64,000 bases of DNA from Ailurus styani (lineage: Eukaryota > Chordata > Mammalia > Carnivora > Ailuridae). Shown one piece after another: positions 1-11,235 of this stretch (position 1 is its first letter; each line of letters opens with the position of its first letter). The notes under the pieces were generated by a model. The model ran no database searches. It worked only from the letters and a program-made list of their open reading frames with translations, and was not told where the DNA came from. Both the position numbers and the translations under genes were made by a program. The stretch lies in the NCBI GenBank assembly GCA_002007465.1, contig LNAC01000277.1, positions 1,514,989 through 1,578,988 of the forward strand. The letters are read 5' to 3'.

Positions 1-265
1 ATATTCATCGGATAAAGTACAAACTCACGGGCACACCACTTAAAGCCCTTTCTGATCTGGCCCCGGCCAGTCTGTCCAACCCCTTTTTTTGCTGCTTTCC
101 CCTATGTGAACTTCCTCCTTCTCTCCAAAGTTTCCACCTCCATGGCCTCCCAACCCCCATCCCATGCCTCCCACTGCATGGAGAACTATAGCCACGTAAC
201 CCCCTCGGTGCATAGTTTGTTCTCCTTCTTTTGGTAACGGAACTTTAGAATTATTTGAGCTCCAG
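1..265 (+). repeat. L2 LINE 3' fragment
   Basis: The stretch AAAGCCCTTTCTGATCTGGCC followed by pyrimidine-rich codon-like sequence matches the C-terminal ORF2 region of L2 as I recall it. It is old and divergent, and the borders are approximate. Confidence 0.55.
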
Positions 266-578
266 AGGAGGGCCAATCAAGATGCCCTGCCCTTCCTGCC
301 TAAAAGGTAGGCTCCTGACCTAAGCCAGGCCAGTTGGAAGCTCTTCCGAGAACTGTAAGTGGGTAGAATGACCATGAATGGACAAGACGTGGAGCCAATC
401 CACCTGGGAAATGGTGCCTGGCTGAGACTGGTCAGTAATTCCACCATCTGGATTCTAGGAGGCTTCTGCATCCTAGGTGTTCCTAAAACTTAGTTTTCCT
501 TTTGATCCTCAATTTTTTTTAAGTTCCTTGTATACACTGCTCTCCTCAAACCATGCATGTGTATGTGCACGCGTGCGC
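266..578. other. Unassigned single-copy-like stretch
   Basis: It contains a GCCAATCAAGATGCCC motif of the kind seen in old LTRs or DNA transposons, but not enough to name a family. I see no gene. Confidence 0.3.

Positions 579-614
<36 letters not shown>
579..614. repeat. (CA)n microsatellite
   Basis: A run of about 17 CA units, with a GC-interrupted lead-in (ACGCGTGCGCACACG) just before it. Frames read through it are low-complexity artefacts. Confidence 0.95.
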
Positions 615-619
<5 letters not shown>

Positions 620-1120
620 TAACTGAAAAAGCTTGTGGAAAAAATGGATTTTACTGCTTTATTCATCTTTTTATACTTGCTGGCACAGTGCCTAGAAATC
701 AATAAACATTTATTGGATTAATTAATGCTTGCATACATGAATAATCAGGACCCTTAGAGGAAACAGAAAAAAATGTGTCACAAGCAACAGAAAGTTTCTG
801 ACATTGGTCAACACTGACAGTGGAGGACCAGAGCTCTTTATCTCTTTATATCCCTAATGTTTACTTCATAAGGCCTGATGTTGCAAAAGAAAGGATAAGA
901 GAATTTTTACATTATGTCAGGAAAAATGTTGTTCACAAGCATCCACTTTATTATTCCATCAGTACTAGATCAGGCGAACCTTTTGATTCTCTCTCCACTT
1001 AATGTGTTATGGACATGCAATAAATACAAAACAATAGTAACTTTTAGGATCTGGAAGCAATATTCTCTCATTGATGGTATTTTATCAAATCTGGCCAGGT
1101 GACAGAATTCAGCTCTTGCG
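615..1120. other. Unassigned AT-rich stretch
   Basis: No repeat family or coding signal was recognised. Two short overlapping plus-strand frames (820-1102) have no supporting features. Confidence 0.3.
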
Positions 1121-1507
1121 TCAACAAGTACCTGGGCAATTGTGTCGAGAAAGAATCCAAGGCTGAGGCAGGTGACACAGGGAGAAAGAAAGCCATAATG
1201 GGGGTTTTCTGGTTTCTGGTTTTACTAGAATTGACTTTAGAGCTTGCAGAGATTCTTGTGTGAACAGGATTATATTCATGTTGTAATTGGCAAATTCTTC
1301 ATAATAGTAGTCAGTGATCTTCCTCAATTCCAGAAAGTACAATACAATCATTAACATACATATAATTATTAAATATAAGATATTCTGTTGCCTTGGTCTA
1401 TAACTACTAAGTAAGTCATGTTGAGTTTTCAGGAAAAAATACCAGATAACCATACTCCACAGGACATTTATCATGGCCTGAAACCAAAATATATATCCGA
1501 AAAGCAT
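1121..1507 (-). other. Unidentified 128-codon ORF with hydrophobic segments
   Basis: This is one of the longest frames outside LINE sequence. Read on the minus strand it holds two hydrophobic stretches, roughly residues 3-26 and 43-60 (the second includes LYLIIICMLMIVLYFL), then a more polar part with FANYN and PETRKPP. A TTTCAG triplet context near 1478 on the minus strand and a CCCAGGTACTTG near 1133 resemble an acceptor and a donor, so an internal exon is conceivable. I do not recognise the protein, and the AT-rich base use could produce such a frame by chance. It could equally be a pseudogene fragment. Confidence 0.2.
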
Positions 1508-1688
1508 AGCCTTAGTTATTTTCTAAAAGGAATTATGTGTCATACAGAAATCAGATAATCAGTTAACATTAACACATTATCTCAAGAGAAACTAAATGTA
1601 TGTGTCCAGTAAATAGGAAAATTGAAACCCTTATTGTTACAGCCTATGAAGTTGAATGTCTTGGTTAATTGATGAGACATAATGACTT

Positions 1689-1728
1689 CATTTTCTTTTT
1701 TTTTTCAAAGATTTTATTTTATTTATTT

Positions 1729-1764
<36 letters not shown>

Positions 1765-1915
1765 TCACAAGTAGGCAGAGAGGCAGGCAGAAAGAGAGGA
1801 GGAAGCAGGCTCCTTGCTGAGCAGAGATACCGATGCGGGCCTCGATCCCAGGACCCTGAGATCATGACCTGAGCCAAAGGCAGAGGTTTTAACCCACTGA
1901 GCCACCCAGGCACCC
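1689..1915 (-). mobile_element. CAN SINE (young, antisense)
   Basis: Reading the minus strand gives the tRNA-Lys-derived head (GGGTGCCTGGGTGGCTCAGT), the TC-rich body and an A-rich tail. It is flanked by a perfect 15-bp target-site duplication, GAGACATAATGACTT, at 1674-1688 and 1916-1930. The tail region has expanded to a GA run at about 1733-1761. The minus frame at 1719-1940 is SINE sequence, not a gene. Confidence 0.95.
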
Positions 1916-1930
1916 GAGACATAATGACTT

Positions 1931-3067
1931 TAAAATACAATTCTTCACCCCCAAATTCAGAGAGTTTTCAAAAAATCACTAACTGAAGGATCAGGGATCT
2001 TAAGTTACTCTCTCACCTCAGGTTTTCCTTTGGTTAAAAGCCTTTCTTGTGGTGCAGAGATACTACTTTCCACACACCAAGCCATGCAGCCCTGCAGATG
2101 CTCTGGGAGAAGATGCAACCCACACATACTCAATTTCTCCAGACAGATATCTGCAATCTCGGAAAGCCTTCATTCTCAGTGAGCAGCAATCTGACTTTCC
2201 AAGGGGCGAGCATGCATGTCCGTATTGACAGACTGAGAATGACTGACTAACAGCAGGATCACTGAGGATGCAGTAGAATGAGCTAAAGGTGGACTTCACC
2301 TACAGGGCTTAAATCAGGCTTCCGAGACCCTCAGAAAAGGTGCGGAATCGCTGGAGACTTTTGGAAAGCAGAGACAAACAGGGAGATCTTATTAACATCA
2401 ATGAGGAGAAGGCTACATCCTGAGCAGAAGCAGATCTAAGACTTACAAGGGCACAAACACTGTACTCAGCAAGGAGGTGGTGCAACAAGAGACCAAAGAA
2501 CCACATTTTCTACCCATCGTGCAAAGGAGACTATCGCATTTGACATTTCCATCAAGGCTGTACCAGCGCAGAGCATAAGCAGCTCATGTTGTAACCAGAA
2601 GGGCAAAGGCTCCTAGAAAACTCAACCTAACTGATCCATATCTATATTCAGCCAGAGCTTGGAGGGATTCATGAGCCCCAGGGGCCATTTCTTTAAAAGT
2701 AAATAAAAATACATGTCGCTTGGGATTACAACATGGGAATAGTATGCATTTCTTCCTGTGGCCATTGGTATCTTCATCCAATGATACTGCACACCAGAGA
2801 AGAGTAAAATGTCACTTGAGGGCCATGTATGTGTGTCTGTCTTGAAAGTTCTGCTTGTTGCCAGATGAACTCCTGCTGAAAAGATAGATAGGTCTCCTCC
2901 AGAATCGAAGATGGCATTCTTTTTTATGAGAAGAAATCTCACTTAGAAAAGCCCAGAGTCTCTACTGCGCCATTCTCCCAACATCTACTGCCACAGAGTA
3001 CCCCACCTGAGATGCAGGTTACTCTGGAATTAGTACTCGGTATCTATATAGCTAGTCCAGAGGATTT

Positions 3068-3070
<3 letters not shown>
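1931..3070. other. Unassigned stretch, slightly GC-richer
   Basis: Several minus-strand frames of 65-106 codons follow one another here (2063-2942). None has a family I recognise, and no repeat consensus was recalled for the stretch. Confidence 0.3.
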
Positions 3071-3099
<29 letters not shown>

Positions 3100-3106
3100 A
3101 CAAAAA
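3071..3106. repeat. (AAAAC)n simple repeat
   Basis: An A-rich run with a C every four to six bases. It could be an old retroposon tail. Confidence 0.8.
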
Positions 3107-3179
3107 ACCTTTTGCTCTTTAATTCTGGCATCTACCCAATAGTAGTAGAGTCAATATGTAAAGAGCCAGGTATGAAAGG

Positions 3180-3345
3180 CAGCAAAATGTCATCCTAAGA
3201 GCAAGCAAGAGGAGCCTGGGGTCAGGGGTCCCATCTGGCTTATCCTCTTAGTGGTTGTGTGTTCCTGAGCAAATCACCTTGGGTCCTCATGTACTCAGCC
3301 AAAGAATGAGGGGGTTGAATCAGATGATCCCCTACACTTACAGAA
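3180..3345 (+). repeat. MIR SINE (sense)
   Basis: It has the MIR order: AAGAGCAAGCA, then TAGTGGTTGTGTG, CCTGAGCAAATCACCTTGGG and the CAGCCAAAGAATGAGG segment corresponding to TCATCTGTAAAATGGGG. Divergent and partial. Confidence 0.65.
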
Positions 3346-3362
3346 CTCAGTGGAGGGGAAAA

Positions 3363-3420
3363 ATATCTATACCTATACCTGTACCTATACCTGTACCTAT
3401 ACCTATACCTATATCTATAT
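3363..3420. repeat. (TATACC)n hexamer array
   Basis: About nine units of TATACC/TGTACC, decaying at the right end into TATATC and a T run. Confidence 0.9.
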
Positions 3421-3746
3421 TTTTTTTATAACATGGAAAAGTCTATGAAGCTCCACTGTCCCTCAAAGAGTACAACTGGCAACTTTGGGTTGAGAATCCT
3501 TTGGTGAAAATATTAACAACCAACTTAAATTAGTGAAAATAAATTATACTGCCCCAATAAAAAAGGTCATCATTTGAACTTGACATTGGCCTAACAATAA
3601 ACCTCTTCTAATATTCCCAGTGGGAAGTTACACTGTTACTTCAAGTTTAGCATCTCCCACTATATCATCTCATCCCCCAAATCAAACTCACTCTATTTCC
3701 TGATTTCCTCTTCTTTGCCAACTTAACCACTTTGAGGGGTGTCTTT

Positions 3747-3943
3747 TTTTTTTTTAAAGATTTTTATTTATTTATTTGACAGATAGAGAGATCACAAGTA
3801 GGCAGAGAGGCAGGCAGAGAGAGAGGAAGAAGCAAGCTCCCCTCTGAACAGGGAGCCCGATGCGGGGCTCAACCCCAGGACCCTGAGATCATGACCTGAG
3901 CGGAAGGCAGAGGCTTTAACCCCCTGAGCCACCCAGGGGCCCC
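3747..3943 (-). mobile_element. CAN SINE (young, antisense)
   Basis: It is bounded by a perfect 14-bp target-site duplication, TGAGGGGTGTCTTT, at 3733-3746 and 3944-3957. The A-tail lies at the left and the GGGGCCCCTGGGTGGCTCAG head (minus strand) at the right. Confidence 0.95.
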
Positions 3944-4084
3944 TGAGGGGTGTCTTTGACTTAATTTTTGCATCACTCTTTATATAAAATGAGCCCTCAG
4001 TTCTTGTCCACCTCTGCCATGTCTGCTCCTTGATCTCATTTGGCACCCAGTCTGGAGGCTATGATAAGAGGTCAGAGGGGATAA

Positions 4085-4245
4085 AACAGAGAGCAGCAAT
4101 TGGGTGCTTAGCATATTTAATCTTCACAACTGCTTTTTGAGGTAGGCTCTGTAATTATCCCCATCTACTAAGAGGAGGGAATGAGGCTTAGAGAAGTCAA
4201 GGATTGTAGGCTTCAGAGCCCAAGCTATACCATTCTGCCTCTAGT
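4085..4245 (-). repeat. MIR SINE (antisense)
   Basis: It contains ATTTAATCTTCACAACTGC, TGAGGTAGGCTCTGTAATTAT and GAATGAGGCTTAGAGAAGTC, the reverse complement of the MIR core and tail. Confidence 0.65.
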
Positions 4246-4439
4246 ACTTCAAGGGCCTGGCATGACACTCAGCTCAACACTGTTATCTCTTGTCTCATTA
4301 GTCATCAGTAAGACTTTGTGAGCTGGATCATGTCCTAACTTTATACATGAGGCCTCAGAGCTAGGAAGCAACTCCAAAATCCACACTCTTTGCTACCCTG
4401 CAAGGCCTCCCTGCCCCATGCCCAGCCCTGCTTCACCTG

Positions 4440-4790
4440 TTCCACTCCACAGTATCCCTGATAGGATCACCATGTTAAATTTCCTAAGACGCTGCATTAA
4501 TCATGTTACTTTCTGGATCAAAAGCTTCCAAAGGCCTCCCCCTGGCTGCATGATTGCTTTTTCTTAAGAAATTCCAAATTCATCACTCTGGCATTAAAGG
4601 CGATATGAGAAGGTGAGATGTAGCACTCCTCTGTAATCTGACCCCTTTTATCTTTCTCATTTGACCTCCTATGGCTCCTGACACTGAGGAGCTCCATTCC
4701 TTAACCCACCCTGTTTATTCCTCCATGCTTCGACCCTTCACTTGTAACCTCATGTAGGTGTCCTCAGGGCCTCATTCCCTAGAGTACAGA
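4440..4790 (+). repeat. Probable L2 LINE fragment (sense)
   Basis: Divergent L2-like wording such as CTTCCAAAGGCCTCCCCCTGG and TGTAATCTGACCCC in the usual order. The borders are uncertain. Confidence 0.45.
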
Positions 4791-6129
4791 CCTGGGTAAA
4801 CCCCTAACTGTAGGAGAGCTGAAAGTATGTTATAATGCTCTATAATTATATAAGTACAGTGCTCAGGTAATTAAAATCTTAGTAAGTAATCAATATTATT
4901 AAACTAAGTTTTGTGCTAAGGAGGTGACACAATAGTGAAAGTTGGGTATAATATGAGCCTTTGGAATGTTAGCTACATTATTGATCTTGACCTAACAGAA
5001 CAGGATGGATAAAACAGGACCCATTACACTGTGATGCACCATCCATTAGAGATGAAGATTGGATCAGACAGGAAGTTATCAGCTGCCAAAAACAGCCCTA
5101 CAATCAGAGAGCAGCCTTGCTAGGCAGCTGGGTTGGTTCAATAGCTGTCAGAGCCATGTCTAACAAGGATGATCAATTCTTCTGTTCTCTGTAGAGATCA
5201 TAGAGTCAATCCCAGATCAGGGATTTAAAATGATGCCAGGTCCCAGGGGCTACTCAAAGCCACAGGATAAACATGGTTCATCTTTCATTTACTTTTGAGG
5301 ATTCAGGAAAAAATGTAAATAACTGAACTTAAAATATCTCATAATATTTTATGTCAAAACATAAAAACTGCAGGGGCTTATTATAGAGTAGAATGGAAAA
5401 TTCCACATTGTTTTTATAATAAAACATGAACCACTTTTAAATTTGACTCCCTTGTTTTATGCAGCCAGATTTTGGGAGAGTGCATGTTGCTATCCTCTGA
5501 TATCAGAAGCATTTCAGTGGAAAAGCTCAAGAAATGCTGATGTAATGTGCAAAGTGTTGTGGACCAAGACCCATTGAAGTCTAGTTATTCATGTGATAAG
5601 AGGCTCCTGCTAGACATAAAGATGATGTCCCATTAATACATATGGAAAAAACCAAGTTCATGGTTTTCACCAAGTTCATGGTTTCACCTTATGAGAACTT
5701 ATATACAAAGAAGAACATTGTCCATGCTATTCTTTAAAAGTGGATTGTTCCTTTTATTCTTTTAGCTTACTAACTGAGGTTTCACCGTGTAACCTGGATC
5801 TTTTAAAACATGATTTAGCTACCATATTGTGGAAGATGTGCAATCTAAATCCCTTTAAAACAAATCTTCCATGGAACAAGGTTATTGCAGGATCAATTTG
5901 GCTCAGGATTACAGCTCAAGATTAAAAATCTAAGGCCTAAAAACCAACTACACACTTAAGTCATTCAAAATCATTTACCATGTTATGGGCACTCGCCTTG
6001 ACACCAAGAAAATAAAGACAGAAACATTTCTCAGAGGGCATTATCATAAGAATCCACATGGGGATATGTGGCAGGATCCTTGGAGGATGTATCACTGCTA
6101 CAGAAATACCAGGCTATACTGGGCAGTGT
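4791..6129. other. Unassigned AT-rich stretch
   Basis: No gene or repeat family was recognised. It holds a two-copy 17-18 bp direct repeat (ACCAAGTTCATGGTTTTC) at 5651-5685. Confidence 0.3.
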
Positions 6130-7556
6130 AACATTACCAGACTAACCTTGGATCATTCAGTAATTTATTCAATATACATTTGTGTGGCAGGACCTGTTTT
6201 AATGGCCTATGATACAAAATAGAAGTCCCTGACTTTATGAAGCTTTTTGTGTTCTTTAAAAATAAAATAAGGTAAGAGGGATAGAGGGCTCTCCAGTTAG
6301 ATGACATTTGAGCACTTAGAGTAAGGAAGAGAGTGAGGCAACAACCTAGCAGGAGAACATCAAAGGCAGAGAGAGCTGCAAGTGCAAAGGCCCAGAAGCA
6401 GGATAACATGTGGCATGCTTGGAAACCAAACCAAACCACACAAAATGCAAGGCCAGAGTGAGTGAGGGACAAATCTCATGGAGCCCATCAGTCATGATAA
6501 GGACTTTGGATAGTGTTGAGATGGAAGCCACTGAAGATAGTGACATGGTCTATATTGTTTTGAAAGGATCATCCAGGTAGCTAAATGGAGAGTAGACTAC
6601 AGGGCAATTATTAACACAATATGTCTTTAATGAGGAGGCTCTTGTGATAAACAAGGAGAGAGATGATGGTGGCTTGCATAGGCAGTGGAGGTCGGGAAAA
6701 GTGGTTGGATTCTGGATGTTACAAAGGTAGAGCCAACAGGATCTTCTGCTATAATGGCTGTGAGATAGAAGAAAGATAGGAGTTAAGGTTGTTTCCAAAA
6801 TGTTTAGTTCACACACCAGAAAGAATGGAGTTACCATTTATAAGACTGGGAAAGAAGATGTTGGAGGAAGACAAGTATACCCCGAGAGTCTTATTAGAGA
6901 TACCCAGTAGTAGCTGGATCCACAATTACTGAGTTCAGGGGTGAGCTCCAGGCTGAAGACAAGCTTGGCAGCCTCAGCATACTGATATTTTATTTAAAGG
7001 CAGGAAGACTGGATAAGTTCATCTAAAAATGAATGTAGATTCAGGGAATCTTAATAGGTCTGGGGACTGAGATGTGAAGCACTCTGCTGTTGATGTATTT
7101 TTTAACAGCTTTACTGAGATATCACTGAAACACAAATGTTTATGGGCACAAAAGTGGGAAGAAGCAGTAAGAGGACTGAGAAAGAGTGGCCAGTGTGAGT
7201 TAGGAGAAGAACACGAAGAGAATGGTGTCCTGGAGTCTTAGTGAATGCTGCTGTTGATTAAGTAGAGTATGTACTGAGATACTTACACTGGATTTGACAA
7301 TGCAGCAGTCAAGAGCAGTTCTGATAAAAGCCCAAAATGGAGCTAGTTTCAAAGAAAAGGGAGAAGAGGTAGACTAAGGGAGTGAAAACATTTTTTTTTT
7401 CAATGAATTTCGGTAAGAGGGAGTGAAGAAACATAGCTGGAGGCCACGTGCCCTAGCTGGTGCAGCTTACAGTGTGTGTGCTGATGAGGATGGCCCAAGT
7501 GGAGGAGAGGACTTATTAATGCTGGCCAGGACAATGGCTTGGTGGGGAAAGGGGCA
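6130..7556 (-). repeat. Long antisense L2 LINE relic, proximal part
   Basis: Reading the minus strand gives the L2 3' end and the C-terminal half of its reverse-transcriptase protein. Examples are CFWAFALAAL near 6390 (L2 usually has GPLHLLFP-type wording here) and a 95-codon frame at 6550-6837 containing SCWLYLCNIQNP and SLFITRASSLKTYC. Plus-strand landmarks include GAGAGATGATGGTGGCTTG and GATTCTGGATGTTACAAAGG. The element is heavily mutated and not functional. A short L1-like piece (TTTAACAGCTTTACTGAGAT) lies at about 7102-7125. Confidence 0.8.
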
Positions 7557-7978
7557 ATATCTGTATCAGCCTCCTGGGGGCTGCCCCAAAGAACCACAAA
7601 CTAAGTGGCTTAAATAAGAGAAATTTATTGTTTCATAGTTCTGGAGGCTGGAGGTCCAAGACTAAGGTGTTGGCAAGGTCATGTTCCCACACCTGCTATG
7701 GAAGGATCTGTTCCCGGCCTCTCTTCCAGCTTCTGCTAGTTCCTTGGCTTATGGCTGTGTAAATCCAATCCTCATAGTACATTTTCCCTATGTGTCTGTG
7801 TCCAGATCTTCCCTTTTCATAAGGACACCAGTCAGATTAGATTAGGGGCCCACCCTATCCAGCATGACCTCATCATAACTGATCTGCAACAACCCTATTT
7901 CCAAATGCACATTCTGAGCACTAGGGCTAGGATTTCAACATATGAATTTTGGAGGGGCACAAGTCAACTCATAACAGG
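7557..7978 (-). mobile_element. MaLR (MLT1-type) solo LTR, antisense
   Basis: Sequence landmarks are AAATTTATTGTTTCATAGTT, CTGGAGGCTGGAGGTCCAAG, AAGGACACCAGTCAGATTAG, TTTCAACATATGAATTTTGG and the TCATAACA end. These are the reverse complement of the MaLR LTR wording. No internal viral sequence is attached. The LTR splits the L2 relic, which resumes to its right, so it is the younger of the two. Confidence 0.75.
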
Positions 7979-8110
7979 ATCTAACACAGAGGAGAAAAGC
8001 TGGTGTTTGTGAAAGAAGGAAGCCAAGGGGGATGTATATGGATTCAGATGCAGATAGAGGGTTAACTGCCATCTCAGTGGTAGAGTCTGTGGGAGTGCTC
8101 TTCCAATTGT
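7979..8110 (-). repeat. Antisense L2 LINE relic, distal part
   Basis: GATGTATATGGATTCAGATG and GTAGAGGGTTAACTG-like wording continues the L2 order seen left of the LTR. Confidence 0.5.
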
Positions 8111-10514
8111 TTCTATTTTCTCAGTGAAATAAAATGCAATGTCAACATCCTAAGGTCAACTCCTGATTGCCCAACTAACCTAAACCTCTACTGAATACTG
8201 GCCACTCAGCTTTTAAGTCTCACTATACTTAAATGTGAATTCTCCTACATTAAAAAAAAAAGTGTATGCAATTCAGCAAAGCTCCCATTGGGATTACTAT
8301 TTAAGGAATTAAGGAATTATGATCTAGTGGGAATATGAAGGAGTTTCTAATACTAGCTAGAATGGTGAGTTAATGGTTATGTAAACTTAAGATAATGGGA
8401 GGAGATAATGAGCACAAGAATACAGGAAGCAGAGACTGTAACAGTTCAGAAACAGACACCTTCCTCAAGCCAGGAGAAATATGGTGGAGTCTTCTCGGGT
8501 TACTCTGGGATTTTAATAACCCCAAAACAGAGGTAAGACAATTTCACTACCCATGGGAACTGAGGTGAATGTACACTGCTCATTGGCCTCAACAACTTTG
8601 TAATTTAAATGAATTCTTTCAAGCCCCTCATGTTAGCAATTACTGACTTGATTTTGCAATAGAGACCCTGGCAAAAGAAATACTGCCATTTCCCCCACAA
8701 TTTTCACCTGTAACTCCAGAGAAGTTCTATGCATATGTGAAGACTAGGTTGGGGAGGTGGATGAGATAGACAGATGTGATCAAAAACAGTGCAAACCCCT
8801 TTGGAATGTTTATTGCTGTTTTAGTGAAAACATCCCTGCTTTAAGTAAATGTTTCCAATGTTACACTTTCCTGAGGTTTAATTCTTCTCTGAAGCACTCA
8901 CATAATTACTATTAGCATTTTTTGTCTATCTTGAGTGTGTAACGAGGGGCAATGGAGCTCTTATCCCAGATAGAATGATCTCATTCCATATATAAAAATA
9001 GGACTACAGACTGCCTTATTTCTGCAACGAGCCTCCCATTAATGTCAGTGCAAATGGTGGGAATGGACCAAGGGTAAAATATGGTCTGCAACCACCTAGA
9101 ACTCTAGACACAGGGAAATGGAAAACATATATTATATTGTCAGTATGCTTATACCCTGGGGACTGGCACAGAATTTTTTCTTATTGCATATTTTGTTCAA
9201 TTTTCCCCAATATTGCTTTGAAACAAATTGAGCAAAAACTATGCTCATTGCTTCCATCAGGAAACTCATAAACATAAAAGCTTTGATTAAAAAAATTCTT
9301 GGCAAAGATACTTAAACACTTTTTATTAAGTCTTTCTTCCCCAATGTACCTACATATACAACCTTGCCTTGTGATAAAAACAATCCTTTTTTCTCTCTCA
9401 CATTGCTCTTTTCCAAAATGTACTGATGGGTATTAAAGCCCCCATTAGTCATTTCTACATTTAGTTGTACCTTATCAAAGGGAATGACTAAAATTTAGAA
9501 CACATATCCAACAAAGTGAAATCATAGCAGTTACTTTTGGGTTGTTTCAGGAGCATGTTTGATTTCTCATACCCATTTTTATGCTTTAATACAAGAAAAA
9601 AAATCCTTATTTTTTATTTGATATGACTTCATCCAGCAGTCTGCAGTAGCAACAGATAAACTGTTCTAACAATTCTTTTAACTATTCATTCTTCCTCTCA
9701 TGCCTCTGTGCTACCAGCACAGTTTTATAGTTACACTATTGTATGTCGTTTTCAACCTACAAACATCCTTCCCTATGAGTCAGAAGTTAGGGTTTCTTCC
9801 TTTCCATTCAAAACATTTATTAAATACTTACTTTATGCCGAATGCTAGGGCTACAAACACAAATGGCATGTCTTCCATCACCAGTGATTTAAGCAAATAA
9901 CTTCACATTGTCCCTATTCATAAAGAGAACTACAATCTTTGTCATGATGATATTTGTAAAGCATCCTTTTATTTACACGGAACTTTTCTTTGATAAGCTA
10001 ATGGTACTGATGAATGGAAACTATTATGTCTGTAAAGTCTAATTATTGTACATTACCTCCTCAAAAGCCTAAAGTTGCAAATGGAAAATCACTACAATCA
10101 AAATGTCATTATACTCTTCCAAAACCTAAGGTGGACCTTGATACATCCTTGATCTCTAATGAAACCTACAACTTAAGATGTTGTTGACATAAGCAGTGTT
10201 CAGCAAACCGTATGAAGAAAAATCCGAAGCATTAGTGAAGGATAACTTTTTAACTCTAAAATGTTTAATTCTTTGAGACAACCTTTCTAGATAGAAACTA
10301 TCATCGTCATTCACAGAAGAGAAAATTAAGGGTAAGAAAAAGTTAATTAACTTGCCCCATAGCCATAAGAGATGTGCTTTAGAACTCATGACTTTTAGGA
10401 TTCATGACTTGACTGCGACCTTATTGGTACGATACCACACCATGCTAGTTCTTTCTGTAGAGGTGGGCAGTCCAGAAGTCAGACTGACCATGGAACATAT
10501 CAGATGAACCTACT
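8111..10514. other. Mostly unassigned AT-rich stretch
   Basis: A short antisense L2 3' end is visible at about 9800-9895 (AACATTTATTAAATACTTAC). An antisense MIR-like core lies near 10300-10390 (ACAGAAGAGAAAATTAAGGG). Nothing else was recognised and there is no credible gene. Confidence 0.35.
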
Positions 10515-11235
10515 AATTAAGAGTTATTTTTACTTTATATTTTTATTATGGTAAAATATACCTAACATACAATCTACCAATTTGATCATTTTTAGGTGAA
10601 TAGTTCAGTGGCATCAGGTACATTCACTATGTTGTGAAACCATCAGAACCATTTAACTCCAGAACTTTATTGTCATCCCAAACTAAAACTCTATACCTAT
10701 TAAACAACAACTCACAACTCAGCCCTCCTCCAAGACCCTGGTAATCAACAGTCTACTTTTTGTTTCTATGAATTTGATTGTTCTATGTATCCTATATAAC
10801 TGGAATTACACAATATTTGTCCTTTTGTGTTTCAGTTATTTCACTTTTCATAATATATTCAAGGTGTGCTCATTTTGTAGCATGTATCAGAATTTCACAA
10901 CTTTTTAAGGCTGAATAATATTCCATTGTATGCATATACCACATTTTGTTTATCCATTCATTTGCCAATGGGATTTGGGTTGTTTCCATCAAAAGAATGT
11001 GCATAATACAGTTATGAATACTACTCCACAAACATTGGAGTACTGTTTGAGTCCTTCCTTTCAGTTCTTTGGGGTATATACTCAGGGATGGAATTGCTGG
11101 ATCATATAGTAGTTCGATGTTAACTTTCTGAGGATCAATCCGCCATACTATTTTCAGTAACAGCTCTACTATTTTACATTCCCACCAACCGTGCACATTT
11201 CTTCACATCCTTGCTAACACTTGTTATTTTCTGTT
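10515..11235 (-). repeat. Old L1M 3' end, antisense
   Basis: The plus strand shows GTTGTGAAACCATCAGAACC, CTCTATACCTATTAAACAAC, TATTTGTCCTTTTGTGTTTC and GCTGAATAATATTCCATTGT, the reverse of the L1M 3' region. The minus frame at 10870-11196 contains ELLYDPAIPSLSIYPKE and MEYYSALKSCEILIHAT, the conserved C-terminus of L1 ORF2p. The element is 5'-truncated and non-functional. Confidence 0.85.

Noticed and set aside
490..702. 70-codon frame with CVCVCV run
   Set aside because: It is a translation of the CA microsatellite.
1689..1915. tRNA gene calls in SINE heads
   Set aside because: The tRNA-Lys-like heads have degenerate A and B boxes and no cloverleaf with a proper anticodon arm; they belong to CAN SINEs.
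1719..1940. Frames rich in RERE or SLSL residues (also near 53372, 51407, 54319)
   Set aside because: They are translations of SINE bodies and GA microsatellites.
3363..3420. CRISPR-like array
   Set aside because: The units are contiguous hexamers with no spacers, and the genome is mammalian.
6550..6837. 95-codon minus frame as a gene
   Set aside because: It lies in ordered antisense L2 sequence and matches L2 ORF2 wording.
10870..11196. 108-codon minus frame as a gene
   Set aside because: ELLYDPAIP and MEYYSAL motifs show that it is an L1 ORF2 remnant.
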